Below, piece by piece: positions 10,825 through 21,467 of a stretch of 64,000 bases of DNA. Source of the stretch: Tritrichomonas musculus (taxonomy: Eukaryota > Parabasalia > Tritrichomonadida > Tritrichomonadidae); the NCBI GenBank assembly GCA_039105265.1, contig JAPFFF010000006.1:1674001-1738000 (forward strand), written 5' to 3'. The notes below the pieces were generated by a model. It worked only from the letters and a program-made list of their open reading frames with translations, did no database searches and was not told the DNA's origin. The position numbers and the translations under genes were made by a program. Every line of letters starts with the position of its first letter. The stretch's first letter is position 1.

Positions 10825-11020
10825 CTTTTTGATATGAAAAAATTTTAATTAAAAGCATTTGACCATTTATGTCCACAAATTAAAATTGATTTTAAAATCA
10901 ATTTTTCTTCAATTATAAAGAGCCTTTATTTTGGACAATAATAGAATAAAATAACAAAATAACTATTTATAAAAGATAATAAGATAAAAATATAAAAATA
11001 ACAAAATATGATCAAAAATA

Positions 11021-12739
11021 TCACAATTCAAGCGAGTAAGCTAGATAGTATCCAAGTGTTGACAAGACCGCAATTGAAATGAATTCAGAAGCAATGCCAT
11101 ATTTCATGAAAGTCGAGCCAGAAAGGATTGGCTCTTTCGTCTCCTCGTTAACAACACTCATCACGAGCAAGTTAGAAAACGTAGAAACAGGCAGAAGCTG
11201 GGCCACGTTGACCATCATCAAGGAAACCGAGATGATTATTGGGGAACCGCTCCATAGGCCATTTATCTTATCAATCATATAATTCTTATCGTTGAAGAAG
11301 GATGAAAAAACAGAAAAAACGACCAAATAAAGAACGGTTGTCAGCCACTCTCTGAAACCTTTTCTTTGAAAAAGGCGGTTATTTTTGAATGCGCATTCAA
11401 AATCACTCAAACATGTCAAATGGTCAATTTTTGTGAAAATGAGGTGAAATAATAATTCAAACAAACCGGATTGTTTCATCACTTCACATAACGCCAAACC
11501 GCCACCCGCTATTGAAATTGTGGACCAGTTTAACGTATTAAACTCGTTAGTTGTCAAAATTCCACAACCGAAAATGAGAACGATAGAGAGAAGTGATATG
11601 ATGCCATCATGGCCGACAAACTTGAGAGAATTGGAAATTGTAAGGAAAAAAGTTAGGACAGCAATGATTACTATGACCAAATAGTGATTGAATTCCCAGG
11701 ATGAGTCGTTGTTTGAATTGTAATAAAAAGTGGGCAAATTTGACGGTTGCTTCTTTAAATTATTGGCACTTTCACTCTTCTGTAATCGGCGTTTTAATTG
11801 AATTTTGACCTTTTCATCAGAATTACCTTCTTCTTGTGCGACCAAATTTCCATTCAAATTGAGATCGCGTGAAGCTTTGGAGAGTATGATCTTTCTTCTC
11901 CTTAACTTGAAAACTTTCATAAGGAAGAAACATTCAATCGAACAAATAATGATTGCCGATGGCATGGCGTATATAAAGTACTCAAGTTTCGAAATTGGTA
12001 AAGAGTTGTTTAAATGGATGGAAAGAAGAGAGCTGCAATTCCCTGACCAGGCTATTCCGAGAAGTAAAGCTTTGGAAAAGTTGTCATTGGCATCAAGTGA
12101 GCGAATAATTGAGATGGCGAGTGATACAAATAATGTGGTGGATGCTATTGTTGAGAAAAGAAAGCCAAAAATGGCATTCATAAGCATGAATGAAAATAAA
12201 ATAATGCGTGGATATGGTTGAAGAACTGTGGATATTTTATAGCAAAAATATTTATTGATTTTATATTTATCTATGGCGGCAATTAAAGTAATAGAACCTA
12301 AAATTGTTAATATTTCTGGACTCATGAAAATAAATGTGAAATTAGAAGATAAATCGGGCGCTGGAATACGAGTGCCTTTTTCTTTATCTATTCCAACTCT
12401 TAACCATACTGCTAAAATTGGTATTATATAAGAAACAATATATGAATTGATATTTAAATCTGTATCGAAACACCACATAAAAACTGCAGAGATTACTATC
12501 GCTAAGGATGTATGTTCTGTTGGATAAAGATCAAAAATTGGAAGTGTATATAAAGCAACAAAAAGAACAACAGGTAATATTAATCCAAAAGTTGAAAAAG
12601 AAAGTTGACTTAAGCTTGTAGACTTGCTGATTTTAACTGAACTGGTTGATTGTAATCGAGTTTCGTATGGTATTGGAACTGGATTAAGAAGAGATTCTTC
12701 TGGAGTGTCATCAATTAAGTCATCTTCGCGATAAATCAT
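11021..12739 (-). CDS. DASS/SLC13-type anion transporter, Pho87/90/91-like
   Basis: A 572-residue polytopic membrane protein with about 11-12 hydrophobic segments after a 50-residue polar N terminus. Two conserved patches match the divalent anion:sodium symporter superfamily and its yeast phosphate branch: LNWSTISIAGGGLALCE (about 405-421) and QLLPVSTFSNLLVMSV (about 510-525), the latter at the place of the fungal LPISGFPN motif. A charged loop of about 80 residues (roughly 275-345) separates the two halves. Likely substrates are phosphate, sulfate or dicarboxylate; the sequence does not decide among them. No SPX domain is present. It is transcribed divergently from the gene at 12892, with only 152 bp between starts. 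Confidence 0.75.
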   Translation of the reverse strand: MIYREDDLIDDTPEESLLNPVPIPYETRLQSTSSVKISKSTSLSQLSFSTFGLILPVVLFVALYTLPIFDLYPTEHTSLAIVISAVFMWCFDTDLNINSYIVSYIIPILAVWLRVGIDKEKGTRIPAPDLSSNFTFIFMSPEILTILGSITLIAAIDKYKINKYFCYKISTVLQPYPRIILFSFMLMNAIFGFLFSTIASTTLFVSLAISIIRSLDANDNFSKALLLGIAWSGNCSSLLSIHLNNSLPISKLEYFIYAMPSAIIICSIECFFLMKVFKLRRRKIILSKASRDLNLNGNLVAQEEGNSDEKVKIQLKRRLQKSESANNLKKQPSNLPTFYYNSNNDSSWEFNHYLVIVIIAVLTFFLTISNSLKFVGHDGIISLLSIVLIFGCGILTTNEFNTLNWSTISIAGGGLALCEVMKQSGLFELLFHLIFTKIDHLTCLSDFECAFKNNRLFQRKGFREWLTTVLYLVVFSVFSSFFNDKNYMIDKINGLWSGSPIIISVSLMMVNVAQLLPVSTFSNLLVMSVVNEETKEPILSGSTFMKYGIASEFISIAVLSTLGYYLAYSLEL

Positions 12740-12891
12740 AAATTGACAAACTTTCTTTCAAAAGAAATGTGAAACTTATTACGTTTATATGTAAATGGTC
12801 GCTTTAAGATAAAAGAAAACATAACGTTAACCATTTTTTGATTCGTTAAGAAAAATTGAATTGAGAACTTTTTCATGGAAATGAGAAGTTT

Positions 12892-14220
12892 ATGGGAAAT
12901 CTTGATCTATTTCGAACAATCTCTGTAATAATACTAGCAGTTATTGGTGAAATTCAAATTTATCTCTACTTTGAATCTCAAAATTATTTGCAAAGGACTG
13001 AGAGCACAAACTTTTTTTATGATTCTTCAAGATCCTGTAAACCCAAATTGCCGATTATCGAACGCCAATATCCAGAAAGTTTGATTGAATGGGCAGAAAA
13101 ATATTTAAATTTGCCAGTTTGGTCAAAAGGATATCATCATTGTTATAGCAATGAGTCAGAAGTCAGCTGCTTTGAGCTATACCGTGCAGCTAAAATAATC
13201 GAGCATTGGTGTAATAATTCACAAAAAAACCAAAATAACGGATTAGTGTTTGTAAATATAACAAATGAGTCATTTTTTGACAGACTTTCAATGCTCTATC
13301 ATGGCCTTCAAATAGCAATTTCTTCAAATCGTGCATTATATGTTGACAAAGATGCATTTTTGCCAATTCAACTTCCAAGTTCAATCAAGAATGTGAGTCG
13401 AAGAAAAAATCAAACCAAACCAGAAAATAATGATAACCATTCTTCTAATAATAATTTTACATTTGATAATTTTTGTGAAAAATGTTTCCAGATTCCAACT
13501 GATTATCGATTTGGTTGTTTTGAAGCTGACATAAATAAAAATCCGAATATTACATTTAGTGGTGCTTCTTATCCACAAGTTTTATACACTCACCACCCAA
13601 TTGGCAATTACTTATATGAGAATTTTGGATTTCATTCAGCTCACTTCATTGGAAATTTTTTATTTGGCTCGTACGTTAAGCCTGAAAATGGGAATATGAA
13701 ATGTGAAGTGAAATCAAAAATTTCAATTGAAGGATGGAATTTTAATATTGAAAAAAGATTTTCTAATCCATCAGAATTTCACTCCTATGTTTCAAAATGT
13801 AGTGCATGCCCTAATCTTTTTAATTCTCAAATGAAAGATGATGTTGCATTTATTACAAATATTGATCTAAATGAATCTCAAAAAAATAAATATTCTGAAG
13901 TTTTGAATATAGATATACTGAACGATAATTCTGAATCATCTGTTTGTGGTCTTTATTCGTTGATGTCAAGTGAATGGATTATATCAACATTTGGTTCTCG
14001 AATGGGATTTTGGGCAAGTGCCTTGCTTGGGTCAAAATCTTCAATATTCAATTCATATTCCTTAAATTGTGCTAATTTAACTTTTTCTCAGCAAGGTAGC
14101 TTATTTCATTCAGAATCCCCACCCGATATGAAAGAAGTATTTCGAATTAATACTTTTCTTTACCCATGTAGAAGAAATAATATTGAAGCAAACAGATATC
14201 TTGAAAATCTTCTTTGGTAA
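12892..14220 (+). CDS. Type II membrane protein, possible glycosyltransferase
   Basis: A 442-residue protein with a short cytosolic tail and one signal-anchor segment at about residues 9-27, then a lumenal domain rich in Cys and N-glycosylation sequons, the layout of Golgi enzymes. The C-terminal third has WIISTFGSRMGFWASALLG (about 363-381), which resembles the conserved 'STFG...A' loop near the donor site of fucosyltransferase-type GT-B enzymes. Paired Cys motifs (CEKCFQ about 196-201; CSACPN about 303-308) suggest disulfides. The fucosyltransferase-like reading is tentative; it may be a lineage-specific lumenal protein. Confidence 0.6.
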   Translation: MGNLDLFRTISVIILAVIGEIQIYLYFESQNYLQRTESTNFFYDSSRSCKPKLPIIERQYPESLIEWAEKYLNLPVWSKGYHHCYSNESEVSCFELYRAAKIIEHWCNNSQKNQNNGLVFVNITNESFFDRLSMLYHGLQIAISSNRALYVDKDAFLPIQLPSSIKNVSRRKNQTKPENNDNHSSNNNFTFDNFCEKCFQIPTDYRFGCFEADINKNPNITFSGASYPQVLYTHHPIGNYLYENFGFHSAHFIGNFLFGSYVKPENGNMKCEVKSKISIEGWNFNIEKRFSNPSEFHSYVSKCSACPNLFNSQMKDDVAFITNIDLNESQKNKYSEVLNIDILNDNSESSVCGLYSLMSSEWIISTFGSRMGFWASALLGSKSSIFNSYSLNCANLTFSQQGSLFHSESPPDMKEVFRINTFLYPCRRNNIEANRYLENLLW

Positions 14221-14498
14221 GAAATTTTTTTGTTATTAATGTAAGAATATTAAAAAAATTATAGACATGTGTTTTGGAATATGACTATATTCTTGATATT
14301 GCCTTTTTATTATCATCATCATTTTATTTGACAATTTCAATCAACTTGATATATGAATCAACATATTTCTATTTAGCTTTTTAATCTCATATAATATTAT
14401 TTAAAACTATTTGCACCTTTTTCTTCATTATGCCGAAATATGTATACCTTTTTTATGAATTGAAATGTAGGAATTGAAATTTTTATTTTCAAAAAGAA

Positions 14499-15233
14499 AT
14501 GGTTATAATTTTCTGTAAAACGGTATATTTATTCTATAGAATGAAAAAAGATTCTTTTATTCCTCTTGCCCAAAAAGTTATGGAAAAAGTTATGAAACAC
14601 CCATGTGCTCGTCCATTTATGGCTCCTTTAGTTCCAGGAGAAAATTGTCCAGATGATTATCTAGAAATTATCAAGAATCCAATTGATCTATCCACAATTA
14701 ACAAGCAATTAAAAGCAAAAAAATATCGAAGTTTCAAAGAATGGTACAATTCTGTTAGCCTTATTTGGTCAAATGTCAAATCATACTATGAAGAAGAAGA
14801 TTTTATGATCACAATGGCAGACGAGGTTGAAACAATCTTTGAAAACGAACTTCAATCGCAGAAGATTTATCAAAATGTTGATGATTGGTGGAAAGAGGTT
14901 ATACGGCTACAAGAAAAAATTGGTAAGCTTAATAATAATCCTCCTGAAAAAATTGCATATTCGTTTTCAGGTTTAAGTCCTACAAAAAAGCTGTCAAATC
15001 AGCTTTATACTAATAAAGAAGTTAAGCAATTTATTCATGCTGTAAAACTTATGAAAAATCCCACTGATCAAGAAGACTTAATTAATATAATTGGCGATAT
15101 GCAGCCTGAACTAAAATCGAATGGGAATACTGTTAATGTTGATGTTTATAAATTATGTCCAACCACATTCGTTGCAGCAAAAGAATATGTTCGAAATACT
15201 TTGAAAAACGAAGAAATCGAATATCCAAAATGA
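14499..15233 (+). CDS. Bromodomain protein
   Basis: The protein would read acetyl-lysine on histones. A bromodomain occupies about residues 20-115: PLAQKVMEKVMKHPCARPFMAPL (helix Z), the ZA loop with P-x-DYLEIIKNPIDLSTI, then KYRSFKEWYNSVSLIWSNVKSYY; the conserved Asn of helix B is in SNVKSYY. The C-terminal 100 residues hold an NET-like helical segment (ELKSNGNTVNVDVYKL resembles the acidic/basic core of an ET domain), which would suggest a small BET-like protein. The ATG at 14541 (MKKDSFIPLA) fits the domain better than the one at 14499, whose first 14 residues are hydrophobic and unlike the family. Size then is 230 residues. Confidence 0.85.
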   Translation: MVIIFCKTVYLFYRMKKDSFIPLAQKVMEKVMKHPCARPFMAPLVPGENCPDDYLEIIKNPIDLSTINKQLKAKKYRSFKEWYNSVSLIWSNVKSYYEEEDFMITMADEVETIFENELQSQKIYQNVDDWWKEVIRLQEKIGKLNNNPPEKIAYSFSGLSPTKKLSNQLYTNKEVKQFIHAVKLMKNPTDQEDLINIIGDMQPELKSNGNTVNVDVYKLCPTTFVAAKEYVRNTLKNEEIEYPK

Positions 15234-15627
15234 CTTTTTATTTTGCGTTATGTATTTTTAAGTAATGATATATTTGTATATTTATTTGTAAATTTATAAT
15301 AATTATTTTATTATTGATATAAATTATATCTTTTAAAATTTTAACTATATCTTGATGAATTCATCTTTCACCAAATAAATATTTGTTCTGTATTTGCCAC
15401 TATTTTTGTATTAAATGGAAAAAACGGATCATATTTACATTATAATTTTTTTGTGACATTTAATTTCAATGCATATGGCCCAGAAATATTAGTTAGGCAA
15501 TGTTCTATAAGATTGTCCCTATTGGGAGTGAAACTGCATCTTGTTCAAAAAATAAACGAACGAGAATGATAATCTTCTCATTTATATCAAAATTGAATAA
15601 AAATTTTATAAACTCATAATTTTTTCA
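15234..15627. other. Intergenic, no gene seen
   Basis: AT-rich spacer between the bromodomain gene and the ankyrin relic. Nothing beyond short ORFs and A/T runs. Confidence 0.6.
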
Positions 15628-17335
15628 ATGTGGAGATATTCATTAGCGCCATCAGTTATATATAAAGAAAGTTCTATGATTGAAGAATTCTATACAAAAC
15701 TGATGAATTTTCAAACAGATCAATTTAATATTTTTATTGATTGGCTAAAAGATAGTAATATTTTTTATAATGATGGAAAAGTAATCCTTTTTATCAATGT
15801 AATTTTAACATGCTCGGAATATAATCCAAAAAACATCCAAAATTATGCCAAAATATTAAAAGAAGTTCAGCATACTTTTCAGATATGTTTTCAAAATGTA
15901 AATGTGAATAATTATCTTCTTAACATTATATCAGATCCATTATATTTGACAAATAGCCAATGTTTATTGCTTTTATCCTGCTTCAAAATGAAAATATTTG
16001 ATATTGAACAATTTCTAATTTATTTTCATTCATATTTTAACACTGACTATGAAATTCCAAAAAAATGGTTAAAAATTCTTGTATGGTTTGGGCCTTTAAT
16101 TGAGAATTCAGATCCGCAATTTTTTCAAGATTGTGTACGGCAATATGTTGTGATTTTTAAAAATCTGTTTGCATCTGAAAAAATGAAAAAGAAAGCGTTA
16201 GAATTTGATGAGCTACATTTAAAAAACAATTGGAGTTATGTTACCCAACCGGATTTAATTGGTCAAAACCCTGATAAGTTAGTCAATATCATTAAAAATG
16301 ATGATGTATCAGCTTTAATTGAATTACATCAATTGAAAAAGTTTAAAATCAATCAAAGAATTCAATCGTCAATTATTGAATTAAATTCAATGATGAAAAA
16401 TTCACCAACTTTAATAGAGGTTTCAGCATTATTCAATTCTATAAACTGCTTTAAATTTTTGTTTCAAAAACGTGCAAAGCTTACTTTATGTGATAAAAAA
16501 GGTTTAAATGTAGTACATTATGCTGCAGCTGGAGGAAGCACAGAAATATTAAATATCTTGAATGATTTGGGTGTTTCTTTTAATGGAGCAATTCATTTTG
16601 CTGCATTGTTCCATAAGTATGATACATTTGATAGTCTTTATCAAACTAATCAAGACTGTTTTGATAAAACAATTGAAATTTATGGAACCGTTTTACATAT
16701 GTGTGCAAAATCTAATAATATTAAAAATTTGATTTTTTGTATCCAAAATAATATGAATGTGAATTCGAGAAATGAAATTCTTTTTTTTTACGTTTAAATC
16801 GAATTTTTTTTTAGATGTTTTTATGGAATTTTTTTGTTTTTTATGAAAGTCCTTTACATGTCGCAGTCCTTTGTAGAAATATTGAAGCTGTTTGTTTTCT
16901 GATCGAAGTCCCGAATATAATTTTGAAAGCTCAAGATAAAAATGCTATTTTGAAAATTAATATAATAGAACGCCGCTTCATTTAGCTTCAATGTATGGAT
17001 TCACAGAAGCTGTTCAAGCTATTTTGTCAAAAAAAGATCCTGGAATTAATATGGTTGATAATGATGGAAGATCGCCTCTTCATCACGCAGTAATTTCTGG
17101 TTCGCGCAATATCGTTATTTTACTATGCTCATTTCAAGGGATCAATGTAAATATTGTTGATAACATAGTTTAAATTCCAAAATTTTACAATGATGATTCT
17201 GATAATGATGATGAACAAAAAGGAGTTTACTTTACTGCTTTTAAAACGCCTCTTCAGATTGCGCAAGAAAGACATTACCATTCTATTTGTTCGGTTTTAT
17301 TTGATCATAAAGCTGTTGATTCAATGAAAAAATAG
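15628..17335 (+). pseudogene. Broken ankyrin-repeat gene of trichomonad type
   Basis: The first 389 codons are open (15628-16797): a helical N-terminal module of about 240 residues typical of trichomonad ankyrin proteins, then ankyrin-like repeats (GLNVVHYAAAGGSTEILNIL; GTVLHMCAKSNNIKN). After the stop near 16797 the ankyrin sequence continues in other frames: ESPLHVAVLCRNIEAVC from about 16842, LHLASMYGFTEAVQ and RSPLHHAVISGSRNIV at 16980-17140, and PLQIAQERHYHSICSVL ending at the stop at 17333-17335. At least three frame disruptions (near 16.80, 16.97 and 17.17 kb) separate them, the first at long T runs. A recent pseudogene is likely; sequencing error in homopolymers could explain part. 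Confidence 0.75.
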
Positions 17336-17671
17336 AGAATTAAATATTATTTCATGATGTAATTATTAAATCATTTAAAATAGAATAAGTAAATAAACAA
17401 AGAAACTTAAAAACTTCAACCTCTCATTCAATTGTAATTTTAAAGTTTCTTATTATTTATGGTATGCAAGCACCATTTTGCAATAGTGTCGAGTGTAATT
17501 GAATAATATTATAAGTTTTATCACCAGCCTTGTGATAATTTTTTCATGTAAAAAATTTAAATATCAATTTTATTTCATTGAATTCTTTAAAATTTAAATT
17601 GAAATTCAATGTGTAAATTGAAAAGCTTTGTTTGATAGATCAATCGACCAAAGCCAAAAATCTTTTTTCCC
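17336..17671. other. Intergenic, upstream of CBF5
   Basis: AT-rich spacer; no gene or clear promoter motif. A short CACCAGCCTTGTGATAA patch at about 17522 is the only less AT-rich part. Confidence 0.5.
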
Positions 17672-18847
17672 ATGAGTGATAACGAGAGAATTGAACCATC
17701 GGATGAAAAAACAGTGCCAGATACATCCAAATGGCCATTGCTTTTGAAAAATTATAGTCACCTTATAGCCATCGATTCGCATTTCACCCCACTCGGAAAC
17801 GGACATTCGCCACTCAAGCGACCTCTTCGTGAATTATTGAAATATGGTGTTCTCAATCTTGATAAACCCGCAAATCCTTCATCCCATGAAATCGTCTCAT
17901 GGGTAAAACAAATTCTCAGAGTCGAAAAAACTGGGCACTCAGGAACCCTTGATCCTAAAGTTACAGGTGTTCTTATCATTTGTATCGAACGTGCTACTCG
18001 TATTGCCAAGTCGCAACAAAATGCAGGTAAAGAATATGTCGCTGTTTTGAAACTCAACGAAGCTGTTGAAAAAACTGATCTTCAAAAAGCGATCCAATTT
18101 TTAACTGGACGTGTTTATCAGTGCCCGCCATTAATTTCAGCTGTTAAAAAGCAACTCAGAGTTCGTGAAATTATGAAAAATGAGCTCATAGAATATGACC
18201 CTGAGCAAAAGTTAGCAATTATGCGTGTTTCTTGTGAAGCTGGTACTTATATTCGTGTTTTATGTGAACACCTTGGTCTTGTCCTTCGTGTTGGAGGAGA
18301 AATGGAAGAACTCAGACGAACAAGAACAGGAAATATTACCGAAGAAAAAGGAATGATAACAATGCACGATCTTCTTGATGCTCAATGGCTCCTGGATACA
18401 AAAGGAGATGAATCAATGATGAGACGTGTCATTCGTCCATTAGAATGGATGCTTACAGATTATAAACGAATTATCGTTAAAGATTCTGCAATTGATGCAA
18501 TTTGTCATGGTGCAAAAGTATTAATTCCAGGTGTTATGAGAATATCTAATGATATTGAGAATGACGATATTGTTGTAATTGTTTCCACAAAAGGTGAAGC
18601 TATTGCTCTCGGAATTGCTCAAATGACTTCTAATATTATGATGGAAGCTGATCATGGAATTGCTGCTAAAATTAAGAGAGTCATTATGGACCGTGGAACT
18701 TATCAAAAATGTTGGGGAGCCGGTCCTGTCGCTCAAGAGAAAAAGAGAATGATTAAAGCTGGATTACTCTCCGAAAATGGTAAAGAGAACGAAAAAACAC
18801 CAGCGCATTGGCTCAAAAATTTCCTCCAGGGCCAATTAAGCAAATAA
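17672..18847 (+). CDS. CBF5: Cbf5/dyskerin, H/ACA pseudouridine synthase
   Basis: A 391-residue catalytic subunit of H/ACA ribonucleoproteins, which isomerises uridine to pseudouridine in rRNA in the nucleolus. The dyskerin-like N domain (residues about 15-70, with RPLRELLKYGVLNLDKP) leads into the TruB catalytic domain; GHSGTLDPKVTG holds the catalytic Asp94. Later TruB motifs are visible (AGKEYVAVLKL about 127; CEAGTYIRVLCEHLG about 189-203; LRRTRTGNITE about 215). The PUA domain runs from about 265 to 345 and ends near MDRGTYQKCWGAG. It has almost none of the Lys-rich tail seen in yeast or human. The start 5' of MSDNERIEPS follows CTTTTTTCCC and gives a normal length. Confidence 0.95.
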   Translation: MSDNERIEPSDEKTVPDTSKWPLLLKNYSHLIAIDSHFTPLGNGHSPLKRPLRELLKYGVLNLDKPANPSSHEIVSWVKQILRVEKTGHSGTLDPKVTGVLIICIERATRIAKSQQNAGKEYVAVLKLNEAVEKTDLQKAIQFLTGRVYQCPPLISAVKKQLRVREIMKNELIEYDPEQKLAIMRVSCEAGTYIRVLCEHLGLVLRVGGEMEELRRTRTGNITEEKGMITMHDLLDAQWLLDTKGDESMMRRVIRPLEWMLTDYKRIIVKDSAIDAICHGAKVLIPGVMRISNDIENDDIVVIVSTKGEAIALGIAQMTSNIMMEADHGIAAKIKRVIMDRGTYQKCWGAGPVAQEKKRMIKAGLLSENGKENEKTPAHWLKNFLQGQLSK

Positions 18848-19014
18848 TTCTTTTTGTTAATTTTTATATTTATTTATAACTTCATTTATATAAGAGGCTT
18901 GAGCCTGAAAATAAATAAATAATTTTGTCCAAAATAAATATGAAATGTTTTAATTTATATTTAATAAATGGTTGCACATATATTTGTTTATTTAATATAA
19001 TAAAAATATATAAT

Positions 19015-20364
19015 TTATTGTTTTGTGTTTTTTTCTAGTTGCTCTGGGTCCTCGTCAGCGCCGAGTCCAAGATGATCGTCAAATGCCATATCTTCTGGGG
19101 CAATATAAGCTTTTTCTTCAGATATTTCTGTATCTTCATGGCCATATTCCATAAACATTGCGTATCCAGTGAAAAGAATCATTGGAAAGATGGTGTCTAA
19201 TCCATCTATTAGAAAGTTTGACCAAGTATATTTGATTGAGCAATAAAAAAATAGTAACGACAACACAAAAAGAATTGAATACGTATAATATCGATATCTC
19301 TGAGCTTGAGATTCTGATTTTGAAGAACGCGCTATAAAAATTCTAATGATAATCATAATTGTAGCAATAATTAGAAATACAAAGTGATGATGGAAAATTG
19401 AATTTATTATATTATTCTGATTTTTTTGCAAATATGCTATCAAATTCATAGAATTATTGAGATCAAACCACAATAATGCTGAAAGTGATACAATCATTAA
19501 AACTAAATTGAAAGAGAATTTAACAAATATATTATCTTGATCTTTGTTAATTTCAAAGCATGAATAGATTGAAAAAACGTAGAACAACAAATAGCTTAAA
19601 TATGAATCACGAAAAATTACCAAAAGAAAATTGTTATAAAAAGAAGGGAAGAATAACTGTAATGAATAAAAAGGATCATTATACAATATAGTCATCAATG
19701 ATAATGTAATTGTGAGAATTTGTTCATAGGAATTGAAAGAATTTGTATTTTGAGAAATATGAATTATATCGGAAATGATATAAGGAATCAAAAACAATGA
19801 GAAAGCAATCCTACAAAACAGTATGGAAATTGAAAAAGAAGGGTTCATGGATTCTAATGTTAATTGGTATAATTGATTCGGATTTGTTTGAGTCGAAATT
19901 TTGGTTTCAAGAATAACATTATCAAAATCTACTATGCTCTCATCTAAAAGAGTAAAATTTTCTGTTGCTTTTTGAGATTGAAATGTAGATGTTAATGTTT
20001 TTATTGTATTATTTTCATGTATAAAAATAGCATGAGTTGATACACTAATATCGGAATCATTTGGTGGATCCACAATAGAAAAATTAACAAAAAGATATTG
20101 ATAAATTGGTGATAAATTTGAAATTGAATTATTAATAGTAAAAATATTATTTCCTTTGGTATTCGTTAATTCATATTGCTGTGTTATAACGCTTTTTGAA
20201 TTTGGTAAAAAAAAAGACGAAATCGTAAAAAGAAAAAGAGATAAAAAAGGAATTAAAAAAGGAAGACCAAACATTTGGGAGAAAGAACTATCAGCAACGA
20301 AAAATAAATCATTATTTGCATAATCCGAAATTTCAACTGTTTCAAGAGGCTTTTCAGAAATCAT
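19015..20364 (-). CDS. Polytopic membrane protein, Wntless/TMEM181-like
   Basis: A 449-residue protein with a first hydrophobic segment at about 32-53, a lumenal domain of about 125 residues containing several N-glycosylation sequons, then seven hydrophobic segments between about 180 and 410 and an acidic cytosolic tail (EDTEISEEKAY, EDPEQLEKN). This signal-anchor, beta-rich lumenal domain and 7TM layout matches the Wntless/TMEM181/GOLD-7TM group, and TILYNDPFYSLQLFF after the second membrane segment resembles its conserved 'NDP' loop. Likely a secretory-pathway cargo receptor by analogy. The family call is from layout and one motif, so moderate only. Confidence 0.55.
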   Translation of the reverse strand: MISEKPLETVEISDYANNDLFFVADSSFSQMFGLPFLIPFLSLFLFTISSFFLPNSKSVITQQYELTNTKGNNIFTINNSISNLSPIYQYLFVNFSIVDPPNDSDISVSTHAIFIHENNTIKTLTSTFQSQKATENFTLLDESIVDFDNVILETKISTQTNPNQLYQLTLESMNPSFSISILFCRIAFSLFLIPYIISDIIHISQNTNSFNSYEQILTITLSLMTILYNDPFYSLQLFFPSFYNNFLLVIFRDSYLSYLLFYVFSIYSCFEINKDQDNIFVKFSFNLVLMIVSLSALLWFDLNNSMNLIAYLQKNQNNIINSIFHHHFVFLIIATIMIIIRIFIARSSKSESQAQRYRYYTYSILFVLSLLFFYCSIKYTWSNFLIDGLDTIFPMILFTGYAMFMEYGHEDTEISEEKAYIAPEDMAFDDHLGLGADEDPEQLEKNTKQ

Positions 20365-21450
20365 TTAACAAAATCATTGTCACTTTTTTTACATCAATTT
20401 TCCATATCTCATCTATCAATTTTAACAAGGTTAACAAAATATAGAAGATCCAAAGCAATATATGGTTTAGATCAGGAACATAAGTTGAAATATTCTAATT
20501 CTTTAAAAGCTAAAAGAAAAATGAAAAATATCGCATTTATAAATATATATCTATTTTTGATTTAAATATTGTTTTAAAAACATACCTTCGATTCAAATTT
20601 CCTATTTATTTCATATTTCTTATTTTTGTAAATAAAAATTACCAATAATAAAGAGATATCTATAACATCACTTTGTAAGAGGTACAAAATTGCATACTAT
20701 CCCATTATACATCACGTATATCGTATGAATATATATGTTTTATTGCTTTATCTTTCCTTTTAAAAATATAAAATCTAATTATTTTTTTAATCTGAGGTAA
20801 TTGTTTTCAATTTAATTTATGGACAGTTTAATTATGTTATTTGTTTGAGAAAACCTCCAAAAAGGATGAAGCAACAAAATGTCAAATAAAAAAAAATCGC
20901 AATTTAATCAAAAGCATCAAAAATAATTGATAACTATATTCAAGCAATAAATAAAGCGAATAGATCTCTGATAATAGTGTTGATATAAGATGATAATAAA
21001 ATAAAGCACGAAAAAAAAAATTAAGTCAATTTTTCTGAGTTTTCATCAATTTTCAAAATGTTGAAAATTGATTGCCTAATCAAAATCTGGGCATTTGTTT
21101 ACCAATAAAACTTACAAATTATATGATATAAAATAAACTATTTTTTTGCAAAGTAAGTACGTTTAGATTTTGAAATAATTATTTTTATCATTTTTGAATT
21201 TTTATTATATAAAATTTAATGATTATTAATAAATTTATTTTATATATATCTTGGTGAATTTTTTAAATTAATATATAAGAGCATATATTTATATTTATTA
21301 CTAAGAAAAATATTCGTCAATATAAATTTAATTCTTTTTTATATATAAACTATATGCCAATTTCGCATTTTTATTTTTTAACAAGTAATTTGGCCATATA
21401 AATAGAAAATAAATTAAATTCACTTGGCGGCCATTTATGACTGAATCTAC
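20365..21450. other. Intergenic, no gene seen
   Basis: About 1.1 kb, very AT-rich. A 62-codon ORF at 20377-20565 has no family features and is not called. Small hairpin TTTTCATCAATTTTCAAAATGTTGAAAATTGAT-like sequence near 21040-21070 is the only structure noticed. Confidence 0.55.
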
Positions 21451-21465
21451 ATTTCACTTCACTTA
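21426..21465 (+). promoter_or_regulatory. ASCT core promoter: GC-rich box and Inr-like TCACTT
   Basis: TTTCACTTCACTTAATATG precedes the start codon. It contains two TCACTT words (A at 21456 and 21461) fitting the parabasalid initiator consensus TCA+1Y(T/A), which is normally found within 20 bases of the ATG. GGCGGCCATTTAT at 21426-21438 stands out in an AT-rich context, 30-42 bases before the ATG. The Inr is a pattern match to known T. vaginalis promoters; the GC box is an observation of mine. Confidence 0.5.
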
Positions 21466-21467
21466 AT

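Noticed and set aside
11805-12221. 138-codon plus-strand ORF opposite the transporter
   Set aside because: Antisense of the membrane protein; no independent motif and no promoter.
16780-16845. Possible intron in the ankyrin gene
   Set aside because: It lacks the GTATGT start and the ACTAACACACAG branch/3' signal of parabasalid introns.
20377-20565. 62-codon ORF before ASCT
   Set aside because: No conserved features; composition matches spacer DNA.
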